Assembly: GCA_900551395.1 (NCBI GenBank)
Contig: URVX01000002.1
Location: 1 to 23,523 of the forward strand
Source of the DNA: an uncultured Subdoligranulum sp.
GTDB lineage: Bacteria; Bacillota; Clostridia; Christensenellales; CAG-314
Length of the DNA: 23,523 bases
Direction: 5' to 3'
Within the stretch, counting starts at the first letter, position 1; each line of letters starts with the position of its first letter. The notes beneath the pieces are model-generated. The model did not search any database, was not told where the DNA came from, and saw only the letters and a program-made list of their open reading frames with translations. Position numbers and translations under genes: made by a program. This document shows positions 1 to 6,982 of the stretch, one piece after another.

Positions 1-120
1 ATCTGGCGTTGATCAACGCCAGACCAAAGAAAGTCTTGAATTACCAAAAACCCGTAGATTTATTTAACTATTTTCTTCCTTTCTGTTGCACTTAGTTTGA
101 CAATTCACCTTATTTTTTCA
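1..120 (+). mobile_element. Right end of an IS30-family-like insertion sequence (partial)
   Basis: The window begins inside an element whose last gene ends at 95 and reads like the C-terminus of an IS30-type transposase. The bases after the stop (about 85-120, beginning gttgcacttagtttgacaat) have the look of the terminal inverted repeats of IS30-family elements, which often start close to the transposase stop codon. The exact outer boundary cannot be fixed because the left end lies outside the window. The family assignment is from memory of typical IS30 ends; no database comparison was made. Confidence 0.5.
3..95 (+). CDS. IS30-family transposase, C-terminal fragment
   Basis: An open frame enters from outside the window and stops with TAG at 93-95. 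Its 30 visible residues begin LALINARPKKVLNYQKPVDL. The pattern IN-x-RP-(K/R)-K-x-L-x-Y-x-(T/K)-P-x-(D/E)-L-F is the characteristic C-terminal end of the IS30 transposase integrase core, where the element's DDE nuclease domain finishes. The catalytic residues would lie upstream, outside the window. Whether the gene is intact cannot be judged. A perfect 22-bp palindrome at 2-23 lies inside this coding stretch and is probably incidental. Confidence 0.65.
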   Translation: MALINARPKKVLNYQKPVDLFNYFLPFCCT

Positions 121-326
121 CAGAAAACATGTGACTTTTTGTGCCGACCACTCGCAAAAAAAACTTAAAAAGGGGGTCAGATTTTTATATCGTATTTCAA
201 TATTTCACGACGCTCGAATTGCACGGCGCAAAAACTCTCGTCGTCAGACAAGGTAAATTTATTTTGTTTTTGCCGTTTTCCGATTTGTCAGACGAAAAAC
301 GCTTAAGCGCTCCTGAAAGAATAAAC

Positions 327-635
327 TTACGGCTTTGCCTTTTGCTTCTTTTTCTCCAGCAGGATAAACAATCGGGTGTTAAGCTCTTCAAACAAATCGT
401 GTCTGCGGCACAAGGCGATGAAGGTCAGTTCGCTTCGGCTCAGTCCTGAACGCAGCATTGCATAACGCTTTGTCATCTGAAGCTCGTCATAGTCCTCCTT
501 GCATGCGTTTTCGACGCTTATTCCCTTAATATCCCAATTTCTGCAAATTTCCAAATACTTTTGTATGTGGTCGTTAAAGCCCGATATATAGGGCACCAAC
601 TCGCTTTTGTCTATCCAATCGTTAAAATGTATCAT
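327..635 (-). CDS. Hypothetical protein, 102 aa
   Basis: I do not recognise a family. The start is supported by a strong ribosome binding site (AAAGGAG, minus strand, about 5 nt before the ATG). The protein is predicted to be mostly helical and soluble, with no signal peptide or membrane segment. It has a Tyr/Asp-rich N-terminal half and a very basic end (EKKKQKAKP). It is divergent from the XRE-type regulator at 864 across a 228-bp gap, so the two may share a control region. Two dissimilar small genes beside an IS end suggest accessory DNA. A plus-strand frame opposite it (141-449) has no RBS and is treated as a shadow. Confidence 0.6.
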   Translation of the reverse strand: MIHFNDWIDKSELVPYISGFNDHIQKYLEICRNWDIKGISVENACKEDYDELQMTKRYAMLRSGLSRSELTFIALCRRHDLFEELNTRLFILLEKKKQKAKP

Positions 636-863
636 AAAAACTCCTTTGTGATATTTTGCCTGCCGTATATGCGCGCCCGTACACGGCGAAAGCTGCTGCC
701 GCGCGTTAAAGACAGCCTGATATCGTGTCCGTAAATTTTATATCGTTAAGCTTGTCTGTTTCGCGCGGAAGAAACGTAAAATAATAAAGTTTCCTTATAA
801 ACAATATCATAAGCAAACCTTATACGTCAAGCTTTTTTTATAAAGGTTTTATATGATTTTGTC

Positions 864-1265
864 ATGATAAATAAATTTCCGAAAATTTTCAAAGAGCTAC
901 TGATAGACAACGATTTGAATCAAAGCAAAATCGCAGAGCTGTTGAACACTACGCAGCCGACGATAAGTAATTGGCTCAAGGGGCTGTATCAGCCCGACAT
1001 AGAAACTATCTATCGGATTTGTTATTATCTGAAAACCACGCCCAACGAATTGCTGGGGTGGAACGAGCTGGGAATAAACGATTTGAAATACCAGGAATAT
1101 TATTTGCATAATCGGGAAAAGTTTGACGACGAGAACGAGCTTGCAGCGCGTGAAAGCCGTATTTCCTGCGAAAGCCCGATGCAAAAAAGCAAGGAATCCG
1201 GCATTTACGACGGAGAAATAGAGAATCCGCAGGAGCTTTTCGAGTGGGTAGAAAAAAACAGGTAA
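864..1265 (+). CDS. XRE-family helix-turn-helix transcriptional regulator
   Basis: Residues about 5-62 form a Cro/C1-type HTH. The segment NQSKIAELLNTTQPTISNWL contains helices 2 and 3, followed by the usual PDIETIYRICYYLKTTPNELLGW continuation. The remaining about 70 residues are charged and have no recognisable sensor domain. The family binds operator DNA as a dimer and often represses its own promoter. The only upstream SD-like sequence (AAAGG, 842-846) is about 17 nt from the ATG, so translation may be weak; no better in-frame start is visible. An imperfect inverted repeat (AACCTTATA near 814 and TATAAAGGTT near 839) sits just upstream and could be its operator, which is inference. The target genes are unknown. 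Confidence 0.8.
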   Translation: MINKFPKIFKELLIDNDLNQSKIAELLNTTQPTISNWLKGLYQPDIETIYRICYYLKTTPNELLGWNELGINDLKYQEYYLHNREKFDDENELAARESRISCESPMQKSKESGIYDGEIENPQELFEWVEKNR

Positions 1266-1359
1266 ATTCAGTCCGGCAGCTTTAGCAGGCTGCGGCGCGC
1301 CGAAATCGTTTTTAAGCGTTCCTTTGTCAAAAGAGCGTTTTTTCTTTGGATTTAAACGC

Positions 1360-1388
1360 TTGACAAACATATATTGCCGCGTTAATAT
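1360..1388 (+). promoter_or_regulatory. Sigma-A type promoter for the DUF1858 gene
   Basis: TTGACA (1360-1365) is followed after exactly 17 nt by TAATAT (1383-1388). Transcription would start near 1395 and leave a leader of about 110 nt before the ATG at 1505. No riboswitch fold was recognised in that leader. Confidence 0.7.
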
Positions 1389-1504
1389 AAATTTGCAGTC
1401 GAAAAGCCGCATTTCGCAAGCCGAAGTTTGGCAAAGCTTTTAACTTAAGTTTAAAAACAAAATACGCCGTAAAAAATTTATTTGACCGAAAAGGAGAAAA
1501 GGAT

Positions 1505-1702
1505 ATGATAAACAAAGATATGACGATTATGGAGGCTCTGGAAGAAAACAGAGCCGCTGCTACGGTTTTTGCCGGATACGGAATGGGCTGCATAGGCTGT
1601 CTTGCCGCAAGCGGCGAAACCATTGCCGAAGCGGCGACTCATCACGGCATAGACGTTGACGAGCTTGTGGGCAAGCTCAACGAAACCTGCAAAAAAGGTT
1701 GA
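1505..1702 (+). CDS. DUF1858 domain-containing redox disulfide protein
   Basis: This small 65-aa protein begins INKDMTIMEAL and carries GMGCIGCLAASGETIAEAA, the CxxC signature of the DUF1858 or hybrid-cluster-protein-associated redox disulfide family. The two cysteines (about residues 29 and 32) may form a redox-active pair or bind a metal; the function of the family is not established. Members are common in strict anaerobes. The start is set by an AAAGGAG SD 8-10 nt upstream. It is monocistronic: its own promoter lies at 1360 and a strong terminator begins 28 nt after the stop. Confidence 0.85.
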   Translation: MINKDMTIMEALEENRAAATVFAGYGMGCIGCLAASGETIAEAATHHGIDVDELVGKLNETCKKG

Positions 1703-1729
1703 ACTCAGCCGACGAAACGGACAAGTCAA

Positions 1730-1758
1730 AAAGGGCGAAGCGGTTTGCTTCGCCCTTT
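1730..1758. terminator. Bidirectional intrinsic terminator
   Basis: A 12-bp perfect stem, AAAGGGCGAAGC (1730-1741) and GCTTCGCCCTTT (1747-1758), closes a 5-nt loop. It lies between the convergent DUF1858 gene and the aminotransferase. On the minus strand the stem runs into a T tract (TTTTTGAC). On the plus strand the tail is short. It probably serves both genes. Confidence 0.8.
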
Positions 1759-1818
1759 CGTCATCTGAAATCGTAGTTTTTGCCGAGCAGATAATTATTT
1801 GTTTTCATAAGCGCGTTG

Positions 1819-2964
1819 TCAAGCGCACTTTTTTTCCAGATTTGCAACGAATTTTTCAAGTCGGTCCATAGCCTTTACTATGGTATCCATGCTTACGCAG
1901 TAGCCTATTCTCATATATCCTTCCGCAGAGAAGCAAACTCCGGGAATAACGGCGACCTTGCACTCCTTGACAAGACGCGTGCAGAATTCCATGCTGCTCA
2001 TGCCGAATTTGCGTATGCTGGGCATTATGTAAAACGCGCCCTCCGGCTTGACCACGTCCAGTCCCATGCCGACAAGTCTGTCGTAGCAATAATCGCGTCT
2101 TTTTCTGTATTCCTCGACAAACGGAGCGGGGTCGAATCTGAGCGCCTCAATCGCCGCGTACTGGATAAACGTGTTGGCGCACACGGTGGCATATTGGTGA
2201 ACCTTGAAAGCCTGACCGACAAATTCTCTGTCCGCCATCATGTAGCCCAGCCTCCAGCCGGTCATGGCGTAAGGCTTGGAAAAGCTCTGGCAGTAAACGA
2301 TTTTTTCCCGCAGGTCCTGAAATCTTACGAACCCGACGCGGCGCTCGTTGTACACAAGCTGGTTGTAGCACTCGTCGCATATAACGAACATTTCGCGGTT
2401 TTTGACCTGCGCGTAAACATTTGAAAGCGACTGCTCGTCAAGTATGGTTCCCGTAGGGTTGTTGGGGCTTGTGAGTATGATTGCTTTGGTTTTTTCGGAA
2501 ATAACGGCTGCCAAAGCTTTTTCCGTTATCTGAAAATCGTCTGGAGCGGTGTCAAGCTCGACGTATTTGCCCTTGCACAGCTCGATGACCGGTTTGTACA
2601 TGGAAAAAGCGGGCACGGGGACGATAACCTCGTCTCCTTCGTTTATTATTGCGAAAAGGGCGCTCATGATGGCTTCCGTGCTGCCTGTGGTTATCATAAT
2701 TTCATCTTCGTCGTAGTGCACGCCGTTGAGCTTTTCCTCGAAAGCCGAAATTTCCCTGCGCAGCTCAGCCACGCCCATTGTGGGCGCGTAAAAGGTTTTG
2801 TTGTTTTCCAGAGCGGCTCCGCAGGCGTCCTTGACCTGCTGCGGAGTGTGGAAATCCGGCTCGCCGAGAGTGAGAAACAGCTCTGCGCCCTCCTTGTGCG
2901 CCATATCGTTGAAAGCGCGCAGGGGACTTGGCTCGATACGTGTAACCTGTTCGTTGAATTTCAT
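1819..2964 (-). CDS. Pyridoxal-phosphate aminotransferase, class I/II
   Basis: This 381-aa fold-type I aminotransferase resembles the aspartate/aromatic (AspC/PatA-like) group. It transfers an amino group between an amino acid and a 2-oxoacid in the cytosol. Landmarks are GEPDFHTP near residue 34, TTGSTEAIM (92-100, phosphate-binding region), SPNNPTGT (166-173), CDECY with Asp197 and Tyr200, and the Schiff-base lysine Lys230 in SFSKPYAMTGWRLGY. Arg residues near the C-terminus (YMRIGY) fit carboxylate binding. The start is set by AAGGGAG just upstream. A TATAAT at 2991-2986 (minus) would give a very short leader. Substrate specificity cannot be read from sequence. It is encoded alone, convergent with the DUF1858 gene. 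Confidence 0.92.
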   Translation of the reverse strand: MKFNEQVTRIEPSPLRAFNDMAHKEGAELFLTLGEPDFHTPQQVKDACGAALENNKTFYAPTMGVAELRREISAFEEKLNGVHYDEDEIMITTGSTEAIMSALFAIINEGDEVIVPVPAFSMYKPVIELCKGKYVELDTAPDDFQITEKALAAVISEKTKAIILTSPNNPTGTILDEQSLSNVYAQVKNREMFVICDECYNQLVYNERRVGFVRFQDLREKIVYCQSFSKPYAMTGWRLGYMMADREFVGQAFKVHQYATVCANTFIQYAAIEALRFDPAPFVEEYRKRRDYCYDRLVGMGLDVVKPEGAFYIMPSIRKFGMSSMEFCTRLVKECKVAVIPGVCFSAEGYMRIGYCVSMDTIVKAMDRLEKFVANLEKKCA

Positions 2965-2985
2965 GATTTTATCTCCCTTGATTGA

Positions 2986-2991
2986 ATTATA
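2986..2991 (-). promoter_or_regulatory. Possible -10 box for the aminotransferase
   Basis: TATAAT on the minus strand lies 22 nt upstream of the ATG at 2964. No convincing -35 lies 16-18 nt before it, so the promoter assignment is tentative. Confidence 0.3.
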
Positions 2992-3134
2992 TCATATATG
3001 CCGCAGATCGCAGGTGTAATTTGTTTGAAAAAAGCCGCACTTCCTTTCATCCGAAATCCCGTCCGCGCGTGACTGGCAAAAGCCGCGCGAAAGTCGCGGG
3101 CAAAGCCTGCGACAAGGTATTTTTGTTTTCCGAG

Positions 3135-3163
3135 TTGCCAAGCCTGACGGTAGGTGCTATAAT
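3135..3163 (+). promoter_or_regulatory. Sigma-A type promoter for the aldo/keto reductase
   Basis: TTGCCA (3135-3140), a 17-nt spacer and a perfect TATAAT (3158-3163) sit about 20 nt before the start codon. The predicted leader is therefore short (about 14 nt) but still includes the GGAG SD at 3171. Confidence 0.65.
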
Positions 3164-3183
3164 GTCAGTCGGAGAAAACGGAT

Positions 3184-4227
3184 ATGATTTACAATATGCT
3201 TGGAAAAACAAATCTGGTAATATCGCGCGTGGGGCTGGGAGGCATACCCTTGCAGCGGCTCACCCTGCAGGAGGCAACGGAGACGGTGCGCTACGCTCTC
3301 GACTGCGGAGTCAATTTCATAGATACGGCTCGCGGTTATACCGTAAGCGAAAGATATATCGGCGCCGCGCTCGCGGGCGGCAGGAGAAACGACGTCGTGC
3401 TTGCGACCAAAGCGCCTCCGCTGGATTACTCCGCCATGCTTAAAGAAATGGAGGGGAGCTTAGACGACCTCGCCACCGATTATATAGATTTGTATCAGGT
3501 GCACAACGTGAAGGATTGCGCGTCTATAGACCGCATTTTTGCCGCAGACGGAGCTTACGCCGCATTTCTCGAAATGAAAGCCGCAGGCAAAATCGGTCAC
3601 TTCGGCGTGACCAGCCACAAGCGCGAGGTTCTCGCCTATCTGCTTGAAAAATACGCCGACAAGACGGAAACAATCATGTTCCCTTACAACATAGTGGAAA
3701 CTCAGGGCGAGGAGCTTTTCGCGCTTGCGTCAGGTCTCAACGTGGCGGTCATCGTCATGAAGCCGCTTGCAGGCGGAGCAATAGAAAACGCCGCGCTTGC
3801 CATGCGTTTCGCCTTGTCCAATCCCGACGTGTCGGTGGTCATACCCGGTATGGCGGAAAAATCGGAAGTAGATATAAACACGGCGCAGACCGCCGAGCTT
3901 TCCGACGCCGACAGGGAGGAGTGCAAGCGTCTGGCAAACGCGCTCGGCTCCGAGTTCTGCCGCCGATGCAGCTATTGCGCGCCCTGTCCCGCAGGTCTGG
4001 ACATACCTACCATTTTTACATTCGAGGGATATCTGAAAAGGTACGATTTGGCGGATTGGGCAAAGGACAGATATATGCACCTTCAAAAACGCGCCAAAGA
4101 TTGCGTGAAATGCGGCGAGTGCGAAAGGAAATGTCCGTATGAGCTTAAAATACGAGACAGAATGCAGACAGTCGCGCAGGAGTTCGCCGATGCCGAGCAG
4201 GATCGGACGGACGCGGAAAGGAGCTGA
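3184..4227 (+). CDS. Aldo/keto reductase with C-terminal 4Fe-4S ferredoxin-like domain
   Basis: This is a 347-aa protein. The N-terminal AKR barrel has the catalytic tetrad in its normal places: Asp47 and Tyr52 in FIDTARGY, Lys76 in ATKAP and His107 in YQVHN. AKRs reduce carbonyls with NAD(P)H. Residues from about 259 (CRRCSYCAPC) to about 320 (CVKCGECERKCPY) supply two cysteine clusters typical of the iron-sulfur tail in the clostridial AKR subgroup (often annotated as predicted oxidoreductases). The tail could carry electrons to or from the barrel; that role is inferred. The ATG has a GGAG SD with 9-nt spacing. The esterase-like gene follows after 4 nt, so the two are probably co-transcribed. 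The substrate is unknown. Confidence 0.9.
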   Translation: MIYNMLGKTNLVISRVGLGGIPLQRLTLQEATETVRYALDCGVNFIDTARGYTVSERYIGAALAGGRRNDVVLATKAPPLDYSAMLKEMEGSLDDLATDYIDLYQVHNVKDCASIDRIFAADGAYAAFLEMKAAGKIGHFGVTSHKREVLAYLLEKYADKTETIMFPYNIVETQGEELFALASGLNVAVIVMKPLAGGAIENAALAMRFALSNPDVSVVIPGMAEKSEVDINTAQTAELSDADREECKRLANALGSEFCRRCSYCAPCPAGLDIPTIFTFEGYLKRYDLADWAKDRYMHLQKRAKDCVKCGECERKCPYELKIRDRMQTVAQEFADAEQDRTDAERS

Positions 4228-4231
4228 AAGT

Positions 4232-4993
4232 ATGGCGTTGTTCGACTGCAAGCTGTATTCTCACGTTTTGCATCAGCCCGTGCACGTATCCGTTTACGCG
4301 CCGGACAGAAAGAATTTTGAAATGTCCGATTTTGACGTCGTGCTTTTGCTGCACGGCATGTGCTGCGACGGAAAGGACTTTTTCTTAAGGACTGGAATCG
4401 CCGATTATGCGGACGGAGCAGGCGCGGTCCTCGTTGCACCCTCCTGCGGCAACAATTATTTCGCGGACGGTGTGAACGGACTTAAATATGAAACGTATTT
4501 GTTTTGCGAGCTGCTTCCTTATCTGAGAAAAACCTTCGGTCTAAGCGACCTGCGGGAAAAGAATTTTATTCTCGGCGTCTCCATGGGGGCTTTTGCGGCT
4601 GTGCGCTTGGGGTTGACTTATCCGGAGCGCTTCAAGGCAGTGTGCTCGCTTTCCGCTCCCATAGATTTGAAAACTGCGGTGGAAACGCTGCGCGACAACC
4701 TCAAGGACTGCCGCCGCCGCGCCTTTTGCTCGGTCTACGGTTCGGTCGAGCAATTCGCGGCTTCCGATTCGGATATCATGAGACTGATAGAACTGGCTTC
4801 TCCGTCGTCCGCGCCGTTTGTTTATCTGTATGCGGGGCGCAACGATCCTCTTTTGCCGCTTAACGGGCGCGTTGCGGAGACAATGAGGGCAAGGGGCATG
4901 GCTGTGGCGCTGGAAACGGACGACGGCGCTCACGATTGGCAAAGCTGGGACAGACAGGCAAAAAAATTCGTCGAGACTTATGTCGGAAAATGA
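4232..4993 (+). CDS. Alpha/beta hydrolase, esterase D / tributyrin esterase type
   Basis: This 253-aa serine esterase has the nucleophile elbow GVSMGA (Ser117), an oxyanion region LLLHGMCCDG near residue 38, and candidate acid and base Asp205 (RNDPLLP) and His234 (GAHDWQSWD). The layout matches the EstA/esterase D (S-formylglutathione hydrolase-like) family, which cleaves short-chain acyl esters. No signal peptide is seen, so it should be cytosolic. The frame is open further upstream to 4139, but ATG 4232 is chosen because GGAAAGGAG lies just before it and the upstream part overlaps the reductase. The pairing with a redox enzyme suggests a shared small-molecule pathway, which is not proven. 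Confidence 0.85.
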   Translation: MALFDCKLYSHVLHQPVHVSVYAPDRKNFEMSDFDVVLLLHGMCCDGKDFFLRTGIADYADGAGAVLVAPSCGNNYFADGVNGLKYETYLFCELLPYLRKTFGLSDLREKNFILGVSMGAFAAVRLGLTYPERFKAVCSLSAPIDLKTAVETLRDNLKDCRRRAFCSVYGSVEQFAASDSDIMRLIELASPSSAPFVYLYAGRNDPLLPLNGRVAETMRARGMAVALETDDGAHDWQSWDRQAKKFVETYVGK

Positions 4994-5002
4994 AAAAAAA
5001 TC

Positions 5003-5025
5003 AAAGGACGCGGAAGCGTCCTTTT
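5003..5025 (+). terminator. Intrinsic terminator after the esterase gene
   Basis: AAAGGACGC (5003-5011), loop GGAA and GCGTCCTTT (5016-5024) form a 9-bp perfect stem ending in a run of five T. It starts 10 nt after the esterase stop. Confidence 0.85.
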
Positions 5026-5073
5026 TGCGTCGTGCGCTTAATGTCGAATTTAGCCGAAACACGCGCAATTTGC

Positions 5074-5102
5074 TTGACAAACCACACTGAAGCTCTCATA
5101 AT
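5074..5102 (+). promoter_or_regulatory. Promoter for the 109-aa unknown gene
   Basis: TTGACA (5074-5079) is followed by a 17-nt spacer and CATAAT (5097-5102). The predicted transcript start is about 50 nt upstream of the TTG start codon. Confidence 0.65.
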
Positions 5103-5158
5103 ATTCATATCGGTCGTCAGCCGCGATTTCGGCACTTAAAAATTAAAGGAGAGGAAAA

Positions 5159-5488
5159 TTGAAAGAGAATTTATTCGAAGCGGCGCGTTCAGACGAGAAG
5201 CTGAGATCCGCCGCATTTGACACGCGTTGCGCGTTGGACGAAATTTTGTGGAGATTAAGAGACCTGAGTCTGATACACAACGATATATCCGACCTGATAA
5301 GCGTGAATTGCGGGTTTTCGGACGTGGCGGCAGACCTGAAAAGCGTTTCGTCGGACACGCGCGACAGGATAAGGGAGGCTTTCAGATACCGCGAAATGAA
5401 CGAAGCTTTGAACCGCGTGCTGGGTTATGAGCTTGCCAGAGTATGCGAGAGCATAGAAGGCGTGCTTTATCCGGACGGAGAAAGATGA
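5159..5488 (+). CDS. Hypothetical protein, 109 aa, TTG start
   Basis: I do not recognise a family. The TTG start is supported by AAAGGAGAGG 4-8 nt upstream and by the promoter at 5074. The protein is acidic-basic mixed and almost wholly helical in appearance, with heptad-like leucines in the first 60 residues (LDEILWRLRDLSLI). It has no signal peptide, membrane segment or metal motif. It is monocistronic, bounded by terminators on both sides, just before the SAM riboswitch. A small cytosolic adaptor or structural role is possible but unsupported. Confidence 0.65.
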   Translation: MKENLFEAARSDEKLRSAAFDTRCALDEILWRLRDLSLIHNDISDLISVNCGFSDVAADLKSVSSDTRDRIREAFRYREMNEALNRVLGYELARVCESIEGVLYPDGER

Positions 5489-5503
5489 GCAGGTTTGCCC
5501 GCT

Positions 5504-5527
5504 TCCCGCGAAGCGGGATATTTTTTG
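5504..5527 (+). terminator. Intrinsic terminator after the 109-aa gene
   Basis: TCCCGC (5504-5509), loop GAA and GCGGGA (5513-5518) are followed by TATTTTTT. It ends the single-gene unit 16 nt after the stop. Confidence 0.8.
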
Positions 5528-5531
5528 GTTA

Positions 5532-5548
5532 AACCGTTTTAAACGGTT
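5532..5548. repeat. Inverted repeat overlapping the metK promoter -35
   Basis: AACCGTTT (5532-5539), a single T, then AAACGGTT (5541-5548) make an 8-bp perfect inverted repeat. Its right arm shares bases with the TTGACA -35 box at 5547. Its position and symmetry fit a dimeric repressor operator, but no matching regulator is identified. Confidence 0.45.
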
Positions 5549-5575
5549 GACAAAACCTTGCCGCGCTGATAATAT
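5547..5575 (+). promoter_or_regulatory. Promoter of the riboswitch-metK transcript
   Basis: TTGACA (5547-5552), 17-nt spacer, TAATAT (5570-5575). The predicted start lies near 5582, a few bases before the riboswitch P1 stem, as expected for an S-box leader. Confidence 0.75.
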
Positions 5576-5586
5576 ACACGAAGAAA

Positions 5587-5688
5587 CCTATCGAGAGTGT
5601 CGGAGGGACGGACCCGAAGATGACACAGCAACCGGACGGAGAGCGTCACAGGTGCTAAATTCCGCAGGGCGTGGCTCTGGAAGATAGG
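5587..5688 (+). ncRNA. SAM-I (S-box) riboswitch aptamer
   Basis: P1 is formed by CCTATC (5587-5592) and GATAGG (5683-5688). Inside are the conserved S-box blocks: GAGAG..GGAGGGAC, GGACCCGAAGATGACAC, GCAACC and GGTGCTAAATTCC, in the usual order. SAM-I aptamers bind S-adenosylmethionine and, when occupied, favour a downstream terminator, switching off methionine and SAM synthesis genes. Here the next gene is SAM synthetase, so this is direct end-product feedback. The antiterminator pairing was not resolved by eye. Confidence 0.95.
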
Positions 5689-5710
5689 ACGGCTAAACCG
5701 GCTGTTGCAT

Positions 5711-5744
5711 CAACCCCGCGCTTTCGCGGGGTTGTTTTGATTTT
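5711..5744 (+). terminator. metK: Riboswitch-controlled terminator upstream of metK
   Basis: A 10-bp perfect stem, CAACCCCGCG (5711-5720) and CGCGGGGTTG (5725-5734), loop CTTT, is followed by TTTTGATTTT. It lies 22 nt after the aptamer P1 and 44 nt before metK, so it is the expected SAM-dependent attenuator. Confidence 0.9.
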
Positions 5745-5788
5745 CAGAAAGGTTTTATTCAGGACGACAAAGGAGAAAATATACTTAT

Positions 5789-6982
5789 ATGCAAGGCAAA
5801 AGATTTTTTACGAGCGAGAGCGTGACCGAAGGACATCCCGACAAAATGTGCGACCAGATTTCCGACGCCATATTAGACGCCATACTTGAAAAGGATAAAA
5901 ACGCGCGGGTGGCGTGCGAAACGGTTGCTTACACGGGAGGCGTTGTAGTTGTGGGTGAAATAAGCACCTCCTGTTACGTGGATATAAAAAGCATAGTGCG
6001 CAAAACCGTTAAGGAAATCGGCTACACGCGCGCCAAGTACGGCTTTGACGGCAACACGTGCAGCGTGCTTACTTCGATTGACGAGCAGTCTCCCGACATC
6101 GCTTTGGGTGTGGACAAAAGTCTGGAGAGCAAGAACGGCGAAAGCGACGGCGCGGAGTTTGGCGCGGGAGACCAGGGCATGATGTTCGGTTATGCCTGCG
6201 ACGAAACTCCCGAGCTTATGCCCGCCGCCCATGTTTACGCCAACATGCTTGCAAAGCGCCTTGCCCAAGCCCGCAAAAACGGTGAAATTGCCGACCTGCG
6301 TCCCGACGGAAAGGCTCAGGTTACCGTAGAGTATGACGGAGATAACGTTAAAAGAATAGACACTGTCGTAGTTTCTTCCCAGCACGCGGCGGAGGCTGAT
6401 ATGGAGACTCTGCGCGGAGAAATCATGGAAAAGGTGATTTTGAAAACTCTGCCGAAAAATCTTATTGACGGGGAAACCCGATTTCTAATCAATCCTACGG
6501 GCAAGTTTGTGATAGGCGGACCTATGGGAGACTCGGGGCTTACCGGCAGAAAAATCATCGTGGACACCTACGGCGGCTATTGCCCGCACGGCGGCGGCGC
6601 ATTTTCCGGCAAAGATCCCACAAAGGTGGACAGAAGCGCGGCTTATATGGCGCGATATATCTGCAAAAACATAGTTGCCGCAGGCGTGGCGCGCCGTGTT
6701 CAGCTGCAGCTGTCCTACGCGATTGGCGTGGCGCGTCCCGTTTCGGTGTGCGCGGACACCTTCGGCACGGGCGTGATTTCCGACGAGCAGCTTACCGAAA
6801 TAATAAAGCGTTTGTTCGACCTGCGTCCGCAGGCTATTATCCGCAAGCTGGATTTGCTTAACATTTCGTACAGACAGATTGCAAGCTACGGGCATTTCGG
6901 GAGAGACGGCATGACGTGGGAGAAAACCGATTCCGCGCCTTCGATTGCCGCTGCGGCAGAGGAATACAAATCGGTCAGATGA
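5789..6982 (+). CDS. metK: S-adenosylmethionine synthetase
   Basis: This 397-aa enzyme makes SAM from methionine and ATP in the cytosol. Family signatures are all present: EGHPDK near residues 14-19, GAGDQGMMFGYACDET near residue 128, and the glycine-rich GGGAFSGKDPTKVDRSAAY. The length is normal (about 390-400). The SD (AGGAG, 5771-5775) is 13 nt from the ATG, longer than for neighbouring genes, but no other in-frame start exists and residues 1-10 match the family start. Expression is controlled by the SAM-I riboswitch at 5587. Its TGA overlaps the ATG of recD2 by 4 nt, suggesting translational coupling. Confidence 0.97.
   Translation: MQGKRFFTSESVTEGHPDKMCDQISDAILDAILEKDKNARVACETVAYTGGVVVVGEISTSCYVDIKSIVRKTVKEIGYTRAKYGFDGNTCSVLTSIDEQSPDIALGVDKSLESKNGESDGAEFGAGDQGMMFGYACDETPELMPAAHVYANMLAKRLAQARKNGEIADLRPDGKAQVTVEYDGDNVKRIDTVVVSSQHAAEADMETLRGEIMEKVILKTLPKNLIDGETRFLINPTGKFVIGGPMGDSGLTGRKIIVDTYGGYCPHGGGAFSGKDPTKVDRSAAYMARYICKNIVAAGVARRVQLQLSYAIGVARPVSVCADTFGTGVISDEQLTEIIKRLFDLRPQAIIRKLDLLNISYRQIASYGHFGRDGMTWEKTDSAPSIAAAAEEYKSVR

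Noticed and set aside
2..23. Perfect 22-bp palindrome at the window start
   Set aside because: It lies within the transposase reading frame and is not followed by a T run; treated as incidental.
141..449. 102-aa plus-strand frame at the left end
   Set aside because: No SD, non-protein-like composition, and overlap with the better supported minus-strand gene at 327-635.
1293..1302. CGGCGCGCCG palindrome after the XRE gene with T run downstream
   Set aside because: Only a 3-bp stem with a 4-nt loop is possible; not enough for a terminator call.
3093..3113. Hairpin GTCGCGGGC-AAA-GCCTGCGAC before the reductase promoter
   Set aside because: It has one wobble pair, its T run is several bases away, and no gene ends nearby on the plus strand; too weak to call a terminator.
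2982..3443. 153-aa plus-strand frame upstream of the aldo/keto reductase
   Set aside because: It overlaps the reductase start in another frame, has no RBS and ends inside the reductase.
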